A stretch of DNA of 64,000 nt from Frankia casuarinae (GTDB lineage: Bacteria; Actinomycetota; Actinomycetes; Frankiales; Frankiaceae): the NCBI RefSeq assembly GCF_000013345.1, contig NC_007777.1, positions 3,596,001 to 3,660,000 on the forward strand, in the 5' to 3' direction. Under the pieces are notes generated by a model that saw nothing but the letters and a program-made list of their open reading frames with translations, made no database searches and was not told the origin of the DNA. Of this stretch, positions 7,626 to 16,019 are shown piece by piece (positions within the stretch are counted from its first letter, which is position 1; the number at the start of each line of letters is the position of its first letter). The translations under genes were made by a program, and so were the position numbers.

Positions 7626-8927
7626 TCAGCGCATGATCCCAGTATGGCCGAGGGAGTAGCGACCGGGTTGCGGCCAGACCGCGAGACCGTGCGGCTCACG
7701 GCCGACGGGGATCCGAGCCAGCAGCCGGCCGGCCTTCGGCTCCGAACCTCCGGGCCCGCCGGTGTCGAACACGTACACGACGTTGCTGCGGCGGCCGGAC
7801 AGCCACAGCCGCGAGCCGTTGGCATCGACGTTGCCCATGTCCGGGGTTCCCCCACCGGGGATCGGCCAGGTGGCCACGACGGTCCGGGTGGCGAAGGAGA
7901 TGACCGAGACCGAGCCCTGGTCGCCGGAGTGCGGGAACGGCGGTTTCATGGAGTCCATGTGGCCACCCCGGTTGGCGACGTACAGGAATCGGCCGTCGCG
8001 GCTCGGGTACAGGCCGTGGGTCTCCGGCCCGGTCCGGACGAAACCGACCCTGGTGAAGCGATCCCCGTCAACGAGGTGGACACCGTCGGCGTTCATGTCC
8101 GCCACGTACCAGATCCGGCCGGCCGGATCGATCTTGATGTCCTGTGGAGCGGCGTCCCGGCCGAGGTCCAGATATCCGATGACCCGCTGACGCGGGATGT
8201 CGATCTTGACGAGTCGTCCGGCGAACTCGCAGGTGGCGATCGCATAGGAGCCGTCGACGGAGAAGTCGACGTGGTTGACGCCCGCGCAGGCCGTGCCCAC
8301 GTCCAGGCTGTGCCGTAGGGCGAACGTGTGCGGATCACGGAAGTCGATGTGGTGGTTCGCCTCGGCGATGACCATCGCGTTGGCCCCGTCGGGGGTGAAG
8401 TACAGGTTGTACGGGTCCGCGACCGGTACCGCGGGCCCGGCGGGCCGACCGGTCCGCGGATCGATCGGTGACAGGCTGTTGCCGCGGTTGTTGTTCACCC
8501 ACAGGGTCCGCAGGTCCCAGGAGGGGACCACATGCTGAGGCTCGCGGCCGGCGGCGTAGGTGTCCACGACCCGCAGCGTGCGCTGGTCGATGACCGTGAC
8601 GGTGCCGTCGCGCAGGTTCGGGACGTACACGAGAGGCGGATCGTCGCGGACCACCGGGCTCAGCATCCCGGCACGCGCGTGCGCGTACACGTCCACGACG
8701 CCGCCATCGCCACGGGGCAGGGCAGAGTCGGCTCCCCGGCCCGGCGCGGGAACGGAACCCGGCGGGCGGGCGGCACCGGCCCCCGTAGCCTGGTCGCTCC
8801 TGACCCGGATCAGCCACACCACCAGCAGTGCGACCACCAGGGCCGCCAACCCGGCCAACATGATCAGACCACGCCGCCGGGACCTGGTCCCCGGCTGGCG
8901 GCGCTGCGCTGTCGACCCCTCCGGCAT
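7626..8927 (-). CDS. Membrane-anchored YVTN-type beta-propeller protein
   Basis: A 433-residue protein with an Arg-rich N-terminus, one membrane helix (about 20-40, LIMLAGLAALVVALLVVWLI), a Pro/Gly linker and an extracytoplasmic beta-propeller. Propeller blades recur as PPLVYVPNLRDGTVTVID, LRTLWVNNNRGNSLSPID, SYAIATCEFAGRLVKID, GRFLYVANRGG and SRLWLSGRRSNVVYVFD, a pattern of YVTN/lactonase-like repeat proteins. The repeats have no clear catalytic set, so binding or scaffolding at the cell surface is as likely as enzymatic activity. The ATG at 8927 was preferred; a GTG 36 bp upstream is possible. It is followed by the RpiR regulator on the same strand after 150 bp. Confidence 0.82.
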   Translation of the reverse strand: MPEGSTAQRRQPGTRSRRRGLIMLAGLAALVVALLVVWLIRVRSDQATGAGAARPPGSVPAPGRGADSALPRGDGGVVDVYAHARAGMLSPVVRDDPPLVYVPNLRDGTVTVIDQRTLRVVDTYAAGREPQHVVPSWDLRTLWVNNNRGNSLSPIDPRTGRPAGPAVPVADPYNLYFTPDGANAMVIAEANHHIDFRDPHTFALRHSLDVGTACAGVNHVDFSVDGSYAIATCEFAGRLVKIDIPRQRVIGYLDLGRDAAPQDIKIDPAGRIWYVADMNADGVHLVDGDRFTRVGFVRTGPETHGLYPSRDGRFLYVANRGGHMDSMKPPFPHSGDQGSVSVISFATRTVVATWPIPGGGTPDMGNVDANGSRLWLSGRRSNVVYVFDTGGPGGSEPKAGRLLARIPVGREPHGLAVWPQPGRYSLGHTGIMR

Positions 8928-9026
8928 GCGGCCAGAGTAGAAGGCCTGAGCGGGCGAAGCCACGATCGACGGCGCGGCCGTCCAGCTCGACCCACCAGGA
9001 CTCCGCGGTACGCGGCACGCTCACAC

Positions 9027-11696
9027 TCATCTGGCGGTGGGGGTACGCAGTGCGGGCAGGTCCCGGAGCTGGCGACGGGACGTGATGCCGAGCTTGCGGA
9101 AGATATTGCGCAGGTGGGCGTCGACGGTGCGGGGGCTGATGAACAGCCGTGCCGCGACCTCCTTTGACGTGGCGCCGTCCGCGACCAGGCGGGCGATGTG
9201 GGTCTCCTGCGCGGTGAGGTCGTCGGTGTTGCCCGACGTGCGGCCGCGCACGTCGGCGCCGGCCGCACGCAGCTCGGCGGCGGCGCGGTCGGTGAAGGCC
9301 GCCATGCCGATGTCGGCGAACCGGTCGTAGGCGGTACGAAGCTGCCGGCGGGCGTCGCGTCGCCTGCCCTGGCGGCGCAGCCACTCGCCGTAGAGCAGGT
9401 GCGCCCTGGCCAGATACGGGGCGAGCGGGCTCTTCTCGAGGTGACCTATGGCCGCGGCGAAGTCGTCCTCGTCGCCGGTGACGAGTGCGCGGGCGTAGGC
9501 GCCGACGCCCAGCGCCCACGGTGTGCCGCTGCCCTCGGTGCGTTCGGTGAGCGATACCGAACCCGACCGGGCCACCTCGTGCTCGCCGCAGCGGACCGCG
9601 GCCTCGACCAGTTCCGGCAGGGCGATCGCGGCGACGAACAGGTCGCCGTGCCGGGTGGCCGCCTCGGCGGCGGCAAGTGCCGCCGGGTAGTCGGTGAGGC
9701 CGTTACTCAGGACGGCCGTGGCCCAGTCGGCGTTGGCGATCGTCTGCCCGGTGCCGCTCGCGGTCGCCTCGGCGGTGAAACTGTCGATCACCGCCCGCGC
9801 CTGTGCCTCCCGGCCACGCAAGGCGGCGAGGTGCAGCTGCGGATACGCCAGCGGCTCCACCCCGACCGCGTCCGCCACCGCCTCCTCCTCGGCGATCGCC
9901 GACGTGGCGGCGGCGAAGTCACCGGTGTGCACCGCGCCGGCCGCCGCCATGCCAAGACCGAGGCGGAGCGTGAGCGGCGACCCCGACTCTCGGGCGGAGG
10001 CCAGCACCCAGTCGGTGATCACGCCGTGTGCCTCGGCGTCCCAGAGCTCCACGGCGAGCATCCCGGCGAGCGCCGGTCGCCGTGTCCACTGTGGACGGGA
10101 GGCGAGGATCTCGCGGACCGGCCGCGCCGCCGCGTGGTGTCCTTCCGTCGCCAGCCGCAGCAGCGCGTCCAGGAGGTCCGGCGGGCCCGATGCCGGCGGC
10201 GCCGAGCGCGCTGCCTCGACGACCATGTCCATGACCCCGCTGGCCCGGCCGACGACCAGGGCCATCTCGACGGCGTCGAGAAAGCAGTCCCGCGACCACC
10301 GTGGGTCGGTCGCGGCGAGGCGCTGGGCCGCGCGCAGCATGAACGCCGGACCGTCGCCGTCGCGCCGGCGCACGAACGTGATCCGCCCGCGCATCAGCTC
10401 CACCCTGGCCAGCGCGACGGGGTCGGTCCCGTCCACCGTGACCGCGGTGAGCAGGCCGTCCGCCGCGTCGAGTGCACCGGAGTCGAGGTGGGCCTGCGCG
10501 GCCGCGAGTGTGCGTTCGGTGCGGCGCGCGGGGTCACGGGATAGGGCAGCGGCCCGCGCGAGGAACGCCGCGGCAGCCGCCACTCCCCCACGTGCCGCGG
10601 CACGGGTGGCGCAACGGTTCAGTTCCGCGGCGGTGTCCTCGTCGGGGCCGGCACCGGCCTGCGCGCGATGCCAGGCCCGCCGGTCGGGGTCCCGTTCCGG
10701 GTCCGTGACCTCGGTGAGCGCCTGGTGCGCGGCGTGGCGGTCCTCGACGGCGGCGGCCTGGTAGACCGCGGACCTGGCGAGCGGGTGGCAGAACCGCACG
10801 CGCGGGCCGAGCTCGACCAGCCCGGACGCCTCGGCGTGCGCGCCGGCCGCCGGGCCGACACCGAGTCGTTCGGCGGCGGCCCACAGCAGGCCGGGGTCAC
10901 CGGTCGGGTCGGCGCTAGCCACGGTCAGCAGCAATCGCACGTCCTCGGGCAGGGGCACGAGACGATCCTGGAAACTGCGTTCGACCCTGCTGGGCACCGA
11001 GGACGCGTCGGGCAGGGCAAAGCCGCCGGCGCCGGGCAGTTCGAGTAGCGCGAGCGGGTTGCCCCTGGCCTCGGCGAGCACGCGGTCCCGCACGGTCTCG
11101 TCCAGCGTGGCGCGGGTGTCCACCAGCAGCCGGCGGGCGTCGTCGTCGGCCAGCCCGGTCACCTCGACGCTCGGTAGCTCGTCGAGTCCGTGCCGTGCGG
11201 CTAGCACCATCGCCACCGGTTCGGCCGAGATGCGCCGCGCGAGGAACGTCAGTATCCGTGTCGATGCGTCGTCGAGCCAGTGGGCCTCGTCGACGAGGCA
11301 CAGCACCGGTTCCGACCCCGCCGCGGTGACCAGCAGTTCCAGGGCCGCCATGCCGATGCGGAACATCTCTGGTGTGCCGTCGGCGAGGCCGAACGCTGCC
11401 TCCAGTGCCGCGCGGTGCGGCGGGGGTAGTGCCGCGAGGTCGCCCAGGGCCGGGACGCACAGCTGGTGCAGCGCGGCGAACGGGAGCTCGGTCTCAAACT
11501 GGGATCCGGTCGCCTCGATGACCCGCATCCCCTGCGCCGAGCGCCGCAGGTGGTCGAGCAGAGCGCTCTTGCCGATGCCGGCCTCGCCGCGGAGCACCAG
11601 CACCCCGCCCTCGCCGTTCTTGGCGCCCGCGACCAGCACCTCGAGCCTGCGGCGTTCCTCGCCCCTGCCGACGAACGTCCGGACCGGTGTCCCCAC
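9027..11696 (-). CDS. LuxR-family regulator with N-terminal AAA ATPase (LAL type)
   Basis: A large regulator of about 889 residues. It begins TFVGRGEERRRLEVL, has a Walker A GEAGIGKSALL near residue 35 and a Walker B-like VLCLVDEAHWLDDAS (about 135). A long helical, TPR-like region of about 500 residues follows. It ends in a LuxR HTH of about 60 residues (LTAQETHIARLVADGATSKEV, then RTVDAHLRNIFRKLGI). This is the LAL (large ATP-binding LuxR) architecture found in activators of catabolic and antibiotic clusters. The frame is open far upstream because of GC bias and overlaps real genes there. The start was placed at GTG 11696, where homology begins; GTG 11735 is also possible. Confidence 0.88.
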   Translation of the reverse strand: MGTPVRTFVGRGEERRRLEVLVAGAKNGEGGVLVLRGEAGIGKSALLDHLRRSAQGMRVIEATGSQFETELPFAALHQLCVPALGDLAALPPPHRAALEAAFGLADGTPEMFRIGMAALELLVTAAGSEPVLCLVDEAHWLDDASTRILTFLARRISAEPVAMVLAARHGLDELPSVEVTGLADDDARRLLVDTRATLDETVRDRVLAEARGNPLALLELPGAGGFALPDASSVPSRVERSFQDRLVPLPEDVRLLLTVASADPTGDPGLLWAAAERLGVGPAAGAHAEASGLVELGPRVRFCHPLARSAVYQAAAVEDRHAAHQALTEVTDPERDPDRRAWHRAQAGAGPDEDTAAELNRCATRAAARGGVAAAAAFLARAAALSRDPARRTERTLAAAQAHLDSGALDAADGLLTAVTVDGTDPVALARVELMRGRITFVRRRDGDGPAFMLRAAQRLAATDPRWSRDCFLDAVEMALVVGRASGVMDMVVEAARSAPPASGPPDLLDALLRLATEGHHAAARPVREILASRPQWTRRPALAGMLAVELWDAEAHGVITDWVLASARESGSPLTLRLGLGMAAAGAVHTGDFAAATSAIAEEEAVADAVGVEPLAYPQLHLAALRGREAQARAVIDSFTAEATASGTGQTIANADWATAVLSNGLTDYPAALAAAEAATRHGDLFVAAIALPELVEAAVRCGEHEVARSGSVSLTERTEGSGTPWALGVGAYARALVTGDEDDFAAAIGHLEKSPLAPYLARAHLLYGEWLRRQGRRRDARRQLRTAYDRFADIGMAAFTDRAAAELRAAGADVRGRTSGNTDDLTAQETHIARLVADGATSKEVAARLFISPRTVDAHLRNIFRKLGITSRRQLRDLPALRTPTAR

Positions 11697-11854
11697 AACG
11701 GGAACAGTATGCGCGCCGATGTAGGTGGTTTTCACCGACGCGGGCGGTGCCGGACCAGTGCGAGCCTCGTGTCGAGCCACTACCCGACTCGACGGAGGGA
11801 GTCCCGGTGTCCATGACCACGGGCCACCTGTGCGAGTCCCCGACGCGCGCCGCT

Positions 11855-11997
11855 CGGGCGACCGTGCTCGCGGCGGCATCGAGGTCTCCGGCGTCGCCGG
11901 AGCCTTCACCTGGACCGGGATCGCGGCCCTCGCGGGCGCGATCGCCGCGGCACTGCTGATCCGTTCACCCCATCTAGGAAAGGACGACACCCGATGA
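11855..11997 (+). pseudogene. Remnant of the C-terminus of an MFS-type transporter
   Basis: The frame reads IEVSGVAGAFTWTGIAALAG then AIAAALLIRSP, which looks like the last transmembrane helix and tail of a drug/H+ antiporter of the MFS superfamily. Nothing recognisable precedes it; the upstream part is replaced by the start region of the LuxR gene. Its TGA overlaps the ATG of the Dabb gene (ATGA), a coupling that suggests the transporter and Dabb genes were once an operon. This is interpretation from a short segment. Confidence 0.4.
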
Positions 11998-12410
11998 TCT
12001 ACCACACGGTCCGCATGACCCTTCGCCCCGACGCCCCGGCGGACAAGGTGGAAGAAGCGGTCGAGAGCTTGCGCAACCAAGGTCGTGTCATCCCGTCGGT
12101 GACCTCGTTCGTGGTCGGCCGCGACGTCGGCGGCGAGTTCGCGTGGGGCGCGACCTATGTCATCGAGGACCTCGACGGATACTGGGAGTACCTCAAGCAC
12201 CCCGCCCACCGGCATACCGACGAGATCGGGCTCCCGTTGGTCGACACGTTCGTGTCGTTCGACGTCACCGACCACAAGGACCCGGAGATCGCCGAGAAGA
12301 TCGCCGCCCTGCACAAGCGTCGCTACGAGGAGGACCCCGCCCTCGCGAAGCTGGTATCCGGTCTTGCCTCCTACACCGGCAGCAGCGCTCCCGGCACGCA
12401 CGCCTACTGA
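11994..12410 (+). CDS. Dabb (stress-responsive A/B barrel) domain protein
   Basis: A 138-residue small alpha/beta-barrel protein. It opens with MIYHTVRMTLRPDAPADKVE and has the conserved GRDVGGEFAWGATYVIEDLDG and a pair of His residues in HPAHRHTDEIGLPLVD. Dabb proteins form dimeric ferredoxin-like barrels; some are cyclases or decarboxylases of polyketides, many have unknown roles. The C-terminal extension of about 35 residues is longer than in the minimal domain. AGGAAAGG upstream is a good ribosome binding site. It follows directly on an MFS remnant with an ATGA overlap. Confidence 0.85.
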   Translation: MIYHTVRMTLRPDAPADKVEEAVESLRNQGRVIPSVTSFVVGRDVGGEFAWGATYVIEDLDGYWEYLKHPAHRHTDEIGLPLVDTFVSFDVTDHKDPEIAEKIAALHKRRYEEDPALAKLVSGLASYTGSSAPGTHAY

Positions 12411-12501
12411 CCGCTCCGACGAATCGAGACACCGTGGCCCGCCGAGCCCCTGACGTCCAACACCGAACCTATGGATGGTTCTCCCTTGTTCAGCTGGGAT
12501 G

Positions 12502-13320
12502 TCAGTAACTGCCCACGTCGAGCAGTGCACCAAGCAGTTCCTCGGGCGTCTCGACCTGCGGCAGGTGGCCGGACCGGGGCAGCAGCGTGAACGTCGACAG
12601 TGGGATCGCGGCGGCATAGGCCCTGCCGTATTCCGGGTCAACGATGCCGTCACTTTCGCCCCACAGAACGTGGGCTGGGATGTCGAGACCACCCAGCCGC
12701 TCGGCCAGCGTCGGGTCCGACATGACCGGGCCCGTGTACCCGACCAGCGCTCGCACATCCGGGCTCGGCCCGGCATCGCCGGTACCCGGCGAAGCAGGCA
12801 TCTTGCTCGGGTCATGGAAGGAGAACGACCGGATCTCAGTAGGCGAGAGACCGCGGACATCGAGCATCGGATGGCCGTCGACGTCAATACCAATACCGTC
12901 GATGATCACCACGCCGCTGACCCGGGGGCTCTGCTGCAAGGCGATCTCGGCAGCGAGCCACCCACCGAAGGAGTTGCCGACGACGGTCACATCCGTGAGG
13001 TCGAGTTGCTCGATCATCGCTACATATATCCGGGCGAGCTCGATGACTCCCGTCAGCGCTTCGGCCTTCGGCGTACCGCCGAAGCCGGGGTGAGTGGGCA
13101 GCAGTACCCGGGAGTGGGTGCGCTCGGCGAGCAGATCGGCGAAGCCGGTCATGGTGACCGTGCCACCTCCACCGTGCAGGAGCAGAAACGGCCGGGTGCG
13201 GTCGCGGTCCTGGACGGTGATCTCGACCGCTCCCGCGGAGCCGACCTGGAGCGTGTGGGTGTGGGTGTGGGTGTGGGTGTGGGTGGGCCGGAGGGAGCCG
13301 GCCATGATCGGAGTACTCAT
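12502..13320 (-). CDS. Alpha/beta hydrolase with N-terminal Thr-His repeat
   Basis: A 272-residue alpha/beta-hydrolase-fold enzyme. The oxyanion region is FLLLHGGGG (about 45), the nucleophile Ser is in VVGNSFGGW (about 115), an acid residue lies in WGESDGIVDPE and the catalytic His in RSGHLPQVE. An esterase or C-C hydrolase role is likely; the substrate is unknown. Between residues 13 and 23 the protein is THTHTHTHTHT, encoded by a 6-bp tandem repeat, and its length may vary. It is divergent from a MarR regulator; the 87-bp intergenic region holds a strong palindrome, so MarR control is expected. Confidence 0.9.
   Translation of the reverse strand: MSTPIMAGSLRPTHTHTHTHTHTLQVGSAGAVEITVQDRDRTRPFLLLHGGGGTVTMTGFADLLAERTHSRVLLPTHPGFGGTPKAEALTGVIELARIYVAMIEQLDLTDVTVVGNSFGGWLAAEIALQQSPRVSGVVIIDGIGIDVDGHPMLDVRGLSPTEIRSFSFHDPSKMPASPGTGDAGPSPDVRALVGYTGPVMSDPTLAERLGGLDIPAHVLWGESDGIVDPEYGRAYAAAIPLSTFTLLPRSGHLPQVETPEELLGALLDVGSY
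13253..13282. repeat. Five tandem GTGTGG hexamers inside the hydrolase gene
   Basis: Five perfect 6-bp units encode the alternating Thr-His run on the minus strand. Because the unit is a multiple of three, slippage would change the length but not the frame. Confidence 0.9.
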
Positions 13321-13342
13321 GATTCCTCTCTTATTGACAGGA

Positions 13343-13360
13343 ATATAAGTAACCTTATAT
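13343..13360. promoter_or_regulatory. Palindrome ATATAAG-TAAC-CTTATAT between hydrolase and marR-type gene
   Basis: Perfect 7-bp arms with a 4-bp spacer lie in the 87-bp divergent intergenic region, 23 bp from the hydrolase start. A TTGACA (13334-13339) with a TATATC (13356-13361) 16 bp away could be the regulator's promoter, with the palindrome between the two boxes. Two further direct copies of AAG(T/C)AACCTTA occur at 13347 and 13375. The symmetry and position fit a MarR dimer site that represses both genes. Confidence 0.7.
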
Positions 13361-13407
13361 CAGCTTCATGATACAAGCAACCTTACTCGACGCGCTAGGC
13401 TCAGGCC

Positions 13408-13830
13408 GTGAGATACCGCACCGCGGACGTCGCCTTGTCCGTCAAACGCCTGCAGTACCGCCATCACCGCGCGCTGAGCCGCGCGCTGGCACCATTGGGA
13501 CTCTCACTCGCGCAGTGGGACACCCTGCGTCACCTGCACCGGCACCCGGACGCATCGCTGCACGACCTCGCAGTGCTGACGTTCCAAACCGACCAGTCCT
13601 TCGGCTCCCTGGCGGCCCGGATGGCCGCCCGCGGGCTGATCGAGCGGGTTCCGGGGCCGGGCCGTGCCGTGCGACACCGGCTCACCGAGGAGGGCGCGCG
13701 GCTGCGCGCGGCCGGCCAGGACGCCGTGGACGCCGTCTTCGATTCCTCGTTCCGCGCCCTGTCGGCCGACCAACTCGACCAGCTGGGCGCGCTCCTGGAC
13801 GCGGCCCTCGGGCCCGACCCGACCGCGTAG
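13408..13830 (+). CDS. MarR-family transcriptional regulator
   Basis: A 140-residue MarR winged-helix protein. Helices 1-2 are RRLQYRHHRALSRALAPLGL-like (about 12-32), followed by SLAQWDTLRHLHRHPDASLHDL. The recognition helix region is TFQTDQSFGSLAARMAARGLI and the wing includes GPGRAVRHRLTEEG. Such proteins are dimeric repressors released by small aromatic ligands. It is divergent from the alpha/beta hydrolase gene with a perfect dyad between them, so the hydrolase is its most likely target. Start: GTG at 13408. Confidence 0.92.
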   Translation: MRYRTADVALSVKRLQYRHHRALSRALAPLGLSLAQWDTLRHLHRHPDASLHDLAVLTFQTDQSFGSLAARMAARGLIERVPGPGRAVRHRLTEEGARLRAAGQDAVDAVFDSSFRALSADQLDQLGALLDAALGPDPTA

Positions 13831-13898
13831 TGGAAGGCCGGCCCAAGCCCTCTGGTGCCGCGCCGCCTGCCCGGCATGATCACGCGAGGCGCACATGG

Positions 13899-15809
13899 TC
13901 AGCCCGCGGCGAGCAGGTCGACGGCCGGTCGAGTCGGGACCGCCCGCTGCCGCTCCGCGGCGAGGAACGGCCCTTCGCCGCTCGGGTCCATCACGCCGGA
14001 CTCGGCCCAGCTGAAGCGGCCCGCGAGCACCTCCTGCGCCGCCGTGTAGTTGCGGGCGTCGTCGTTGCGCCACAGCGCCGCGAAGGACGCCTCGACCCGG
14101 CGTCGCGCCTGCCGGCAGAACAGGTCGGCCAGGTCGGTCGCGGTCGGCTCGCCCTCCTCGTCGAGCATCCGGGCCCGCACGACCGCCGCGCTGATGGCGA
14201 ACAGTTCGGCGCCGATGTCGACGAGACGCCCGAGGAACGCCTGCTTCTTCTCCAGCCCGCCCTGCCAGCGAGCCATCCCGTAGAAGGTCGACCGGGCGAG
14301 CTTGCGCGCCGAGCGCTCCACGAAGCGCAGGTGCGTGCTGAGCCGGCCGAATTCGAGGAACGAGCGCGGCGACGTCCCACTGCCGACGGCGAGGCCGGGC
14401 AGCCAGCGGCCGTAGAAGGCAGCCGCCCGTCCGGCGCTGCGGGCCTTCGCCGCGACCGGCGCGTCCGGGGAAATGATGTCGCCGGCCACCGCGAGGTGGG
14501 TGTCCACGGCCTCCCGCGCGATGAGCAACCGCATGATCTCGGTGGAGCCTTCGAAGATCCGATTGATGCGCAGATCGCGTAGCATCTGCTCGGCCGGTAC
14601 CGGTCGTTCCCCCCGGTTGGCCAGGGACTGGGCGGTCTCGTACCCGCGGCCGCCGCGGATCTGGACCAGCTCATCGGCGATCAGCCAGGCCATCTCGCTG
14701 GCATACAGCTTGGCCAGGGCAGCCTCGATCCGGATGTCCCCGCGTCCCTCGTCGGCCATCAGGCCGGACAGCTCCAGCATCGCCTCCAGCCCGAACGTGG
14801 TGGCGGCCGTGAACGCGATCTTCTGGGCGATGGCGTCGTGCTGGCCGATGGGCCGGCCCCACTGGACGCGGTCCCGCGACCATTCCCGGGCGATGCGCAG
14901 CGCGTACTTGGCGCCGCCCACGCAGGTCGCCGGCAGGGCGAGGCGGCCGGTGTTCAGCGTCGTCAGGGCAATCTTGAGCCCATCGCCTTCCCGCCCGAGG
15001 CGGTCCGCGGCCGGGACCCGGACCCGCTCGAAGCTGGTCACCCCGTTCTCGATGCCGCGCAGACCCATGAACTCGTTGCGGTGCTCCACCTTCACGCCGG
15101 GTGCGTGGGCGTCGACGATGAAACACGTGATGCCACCGCGATGACCGGCCGAGCGCGGGACGACCGCCATGACCACCAGCCGATCGGCGATCACACCGTT
15201 GGTGGTCCACAGCTTGCGGCCGCTCAGCTCGTAGGCGGCGCCGCCCTCGACCGGCACCGCCTGGCTGCTCATCCGGGCCGGGTCGCTGCCCACATCGGGC
15301 TCGGTCAGCAGGAACGCGCTGATCTCCTCGCGGGCCACCTTCGGCAGATACGTCCGCTTCTGCTCCTCGGTACCGAACCCCAGGACCGGCTCGGCCACGC
15401 CGATCGACTGGTGCGCCGAGAGCAGCGTGGGCAGGCTCGAATGCCACGAGCTGGACAGTTCAAGCGCCCTGTTGTAGTACACGGTGGTCAACCCGAGTCC
15501 GCCGTACTCCTCGGGGATCTTCATGCCGAGGGCGCCTATCCGCCGCAGCCCGTCGATCACCTGCTCGGGCAGCCGCCCGTCCCGCTCGATCTGCAACGGG
15601 TCCACCGTTTCCCGCAGGAACGACTCGAGCTGGGCCAGGAACGCCTCCCCCCGCCGCCGGTCGCCCTCCTTCGGCCGCGGGTGCGGGGAGATCAGATCGA
15701 GCCGGAGATGACCGAGGAAAAGCTCCTTGCCAAACGAGGGAAGCCGCCACTCGGCCTCCCGGGCCGCCTCGGCGACCCTGCGCGCTTCCCGTTCTCCCAC
15801 CTGCGCCAT
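13899..15809 (-). CDS. Acyl-CoA dehydrogenase (large, two-domain type)
   Basis: A 636-residue flavoenzyme that introduces a trans-2 double bond into acyl-CoA during beta-oxidation. The N-terminal helical domain includes the canonical KIPEEYGGLGL (about 95). FAD and substrate-binding motifs are FLLTEPDVGSDPARM and LWTTNGVIADRLVV. The catalytic Glu is expected in INRIFEGSTEIMRLLIAR (about 425). The approximately 190-residue C-terminal extension resembles the membrane- or dimer-associated extra domain of VLCAD-like and FadE-type enzymes, which act on long chains. GGGGAGG precedes the ATG. The region just upstream carries 18-bp tandem repeats. It is monocistronic. Confidence 0.93.
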   Translation of the reverse strand: MAQVGEREARRVAEAAREAEWRLPSFGKELFLGHLRLDLISPHPRPKEGDRRRGEAFLAQLESFLRETVDPLQIERDGRLPEQVIDGLRRIGALGMKIPEEYGGLGLTTVYYNRALELSSSWHSSLPTLLSAHQSIGVAEPVLGFGTEEQKRTYLPKVAREEISAFLLTEPDVGSDPARMSSQAVPVEGGAAYELSGRKLWTTNGVIADRLVVMAVVPRSAGHRGGITCFIVDAHAPGVKVEHRNEFMGLRGIENGVTSFERVRVPAADRLGREGDGLKIALTTLNTGRLALPATCVGGAKYALRIAREWSRDRVQWGRPIGQHDAIAQKIAFTAATTFGLEAMLELSGLMADEGRGDIRIEAALAKLYASEMAWLIADELVQIRGGRGYETAQSLANRGERPVPAEQMLRDLRINRIFEGSTEIMRLLIAREAVDTHLAVAGDIISPDAPVAAKARSAGRAAAFYGRWLPGLAVGSGTSPRSFLEFGRLSTHLRFVERSARKLARSTFYGMARWQGGLEKKQAFLGRLVDIGAELFAISAAVVRARMLDEEGEPTATDLADLFCRQARRRVEASFAALWRNDDARNYTAAQEVLAGRFSWAESGVMDPSGEGPFLAAERQRAVPTRPAVDLLAAG

Positions 15810-15822
15810 GTCTCGCCTCCCC

Positions 15823-15876
15823 GTCCGTGAGCGGCATCCCGTCCGTCAGCGGTATGCAGTCCGTCAGCGGTATGCA
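15823..15876. repeat. Three 18-bp tandem repeats upstream of the acyl-CoA dehydrogenase gene
   Basis: The unit GTCCGTCAGCGGTATGCA occurs twice exactly (15841-15858 and 15859-15876) and once with four mismatches (15823-15840). The array starts 14 bp upstream of the dehydrogenase start codon and therefore lies in its leader or promoter. Confidence 0.9.
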
Positions 15877-16019
15877 GTCCCTGCCTACCCGTACTCCTAC
15901 CCGCACCGCGCCCATCCGCACGAGCTGGGTGAGCCCCACCGAGCGGTGTAGATCGGGGCTGCTGGACCCCCATCCCCAACACGATCATCAGCCACCCAAC
16001 GCTGAGCGGGTACGCGCGG

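Noticed and set aside
11700-12893. Continuation of the LuxR-type frame far upstream, giving a protein of 1288 residues
   Set aside because: It runs antisense through the Dabb gene and into the alpha/beta hydrolase gene, and the extra part has no protein-like pattern. It is a GC-bias artefact.
13253-13282. Phase variation by the hexamer repeat
   Set aside because: The unit is a multiple of three, so slippage cannot switch the frame.
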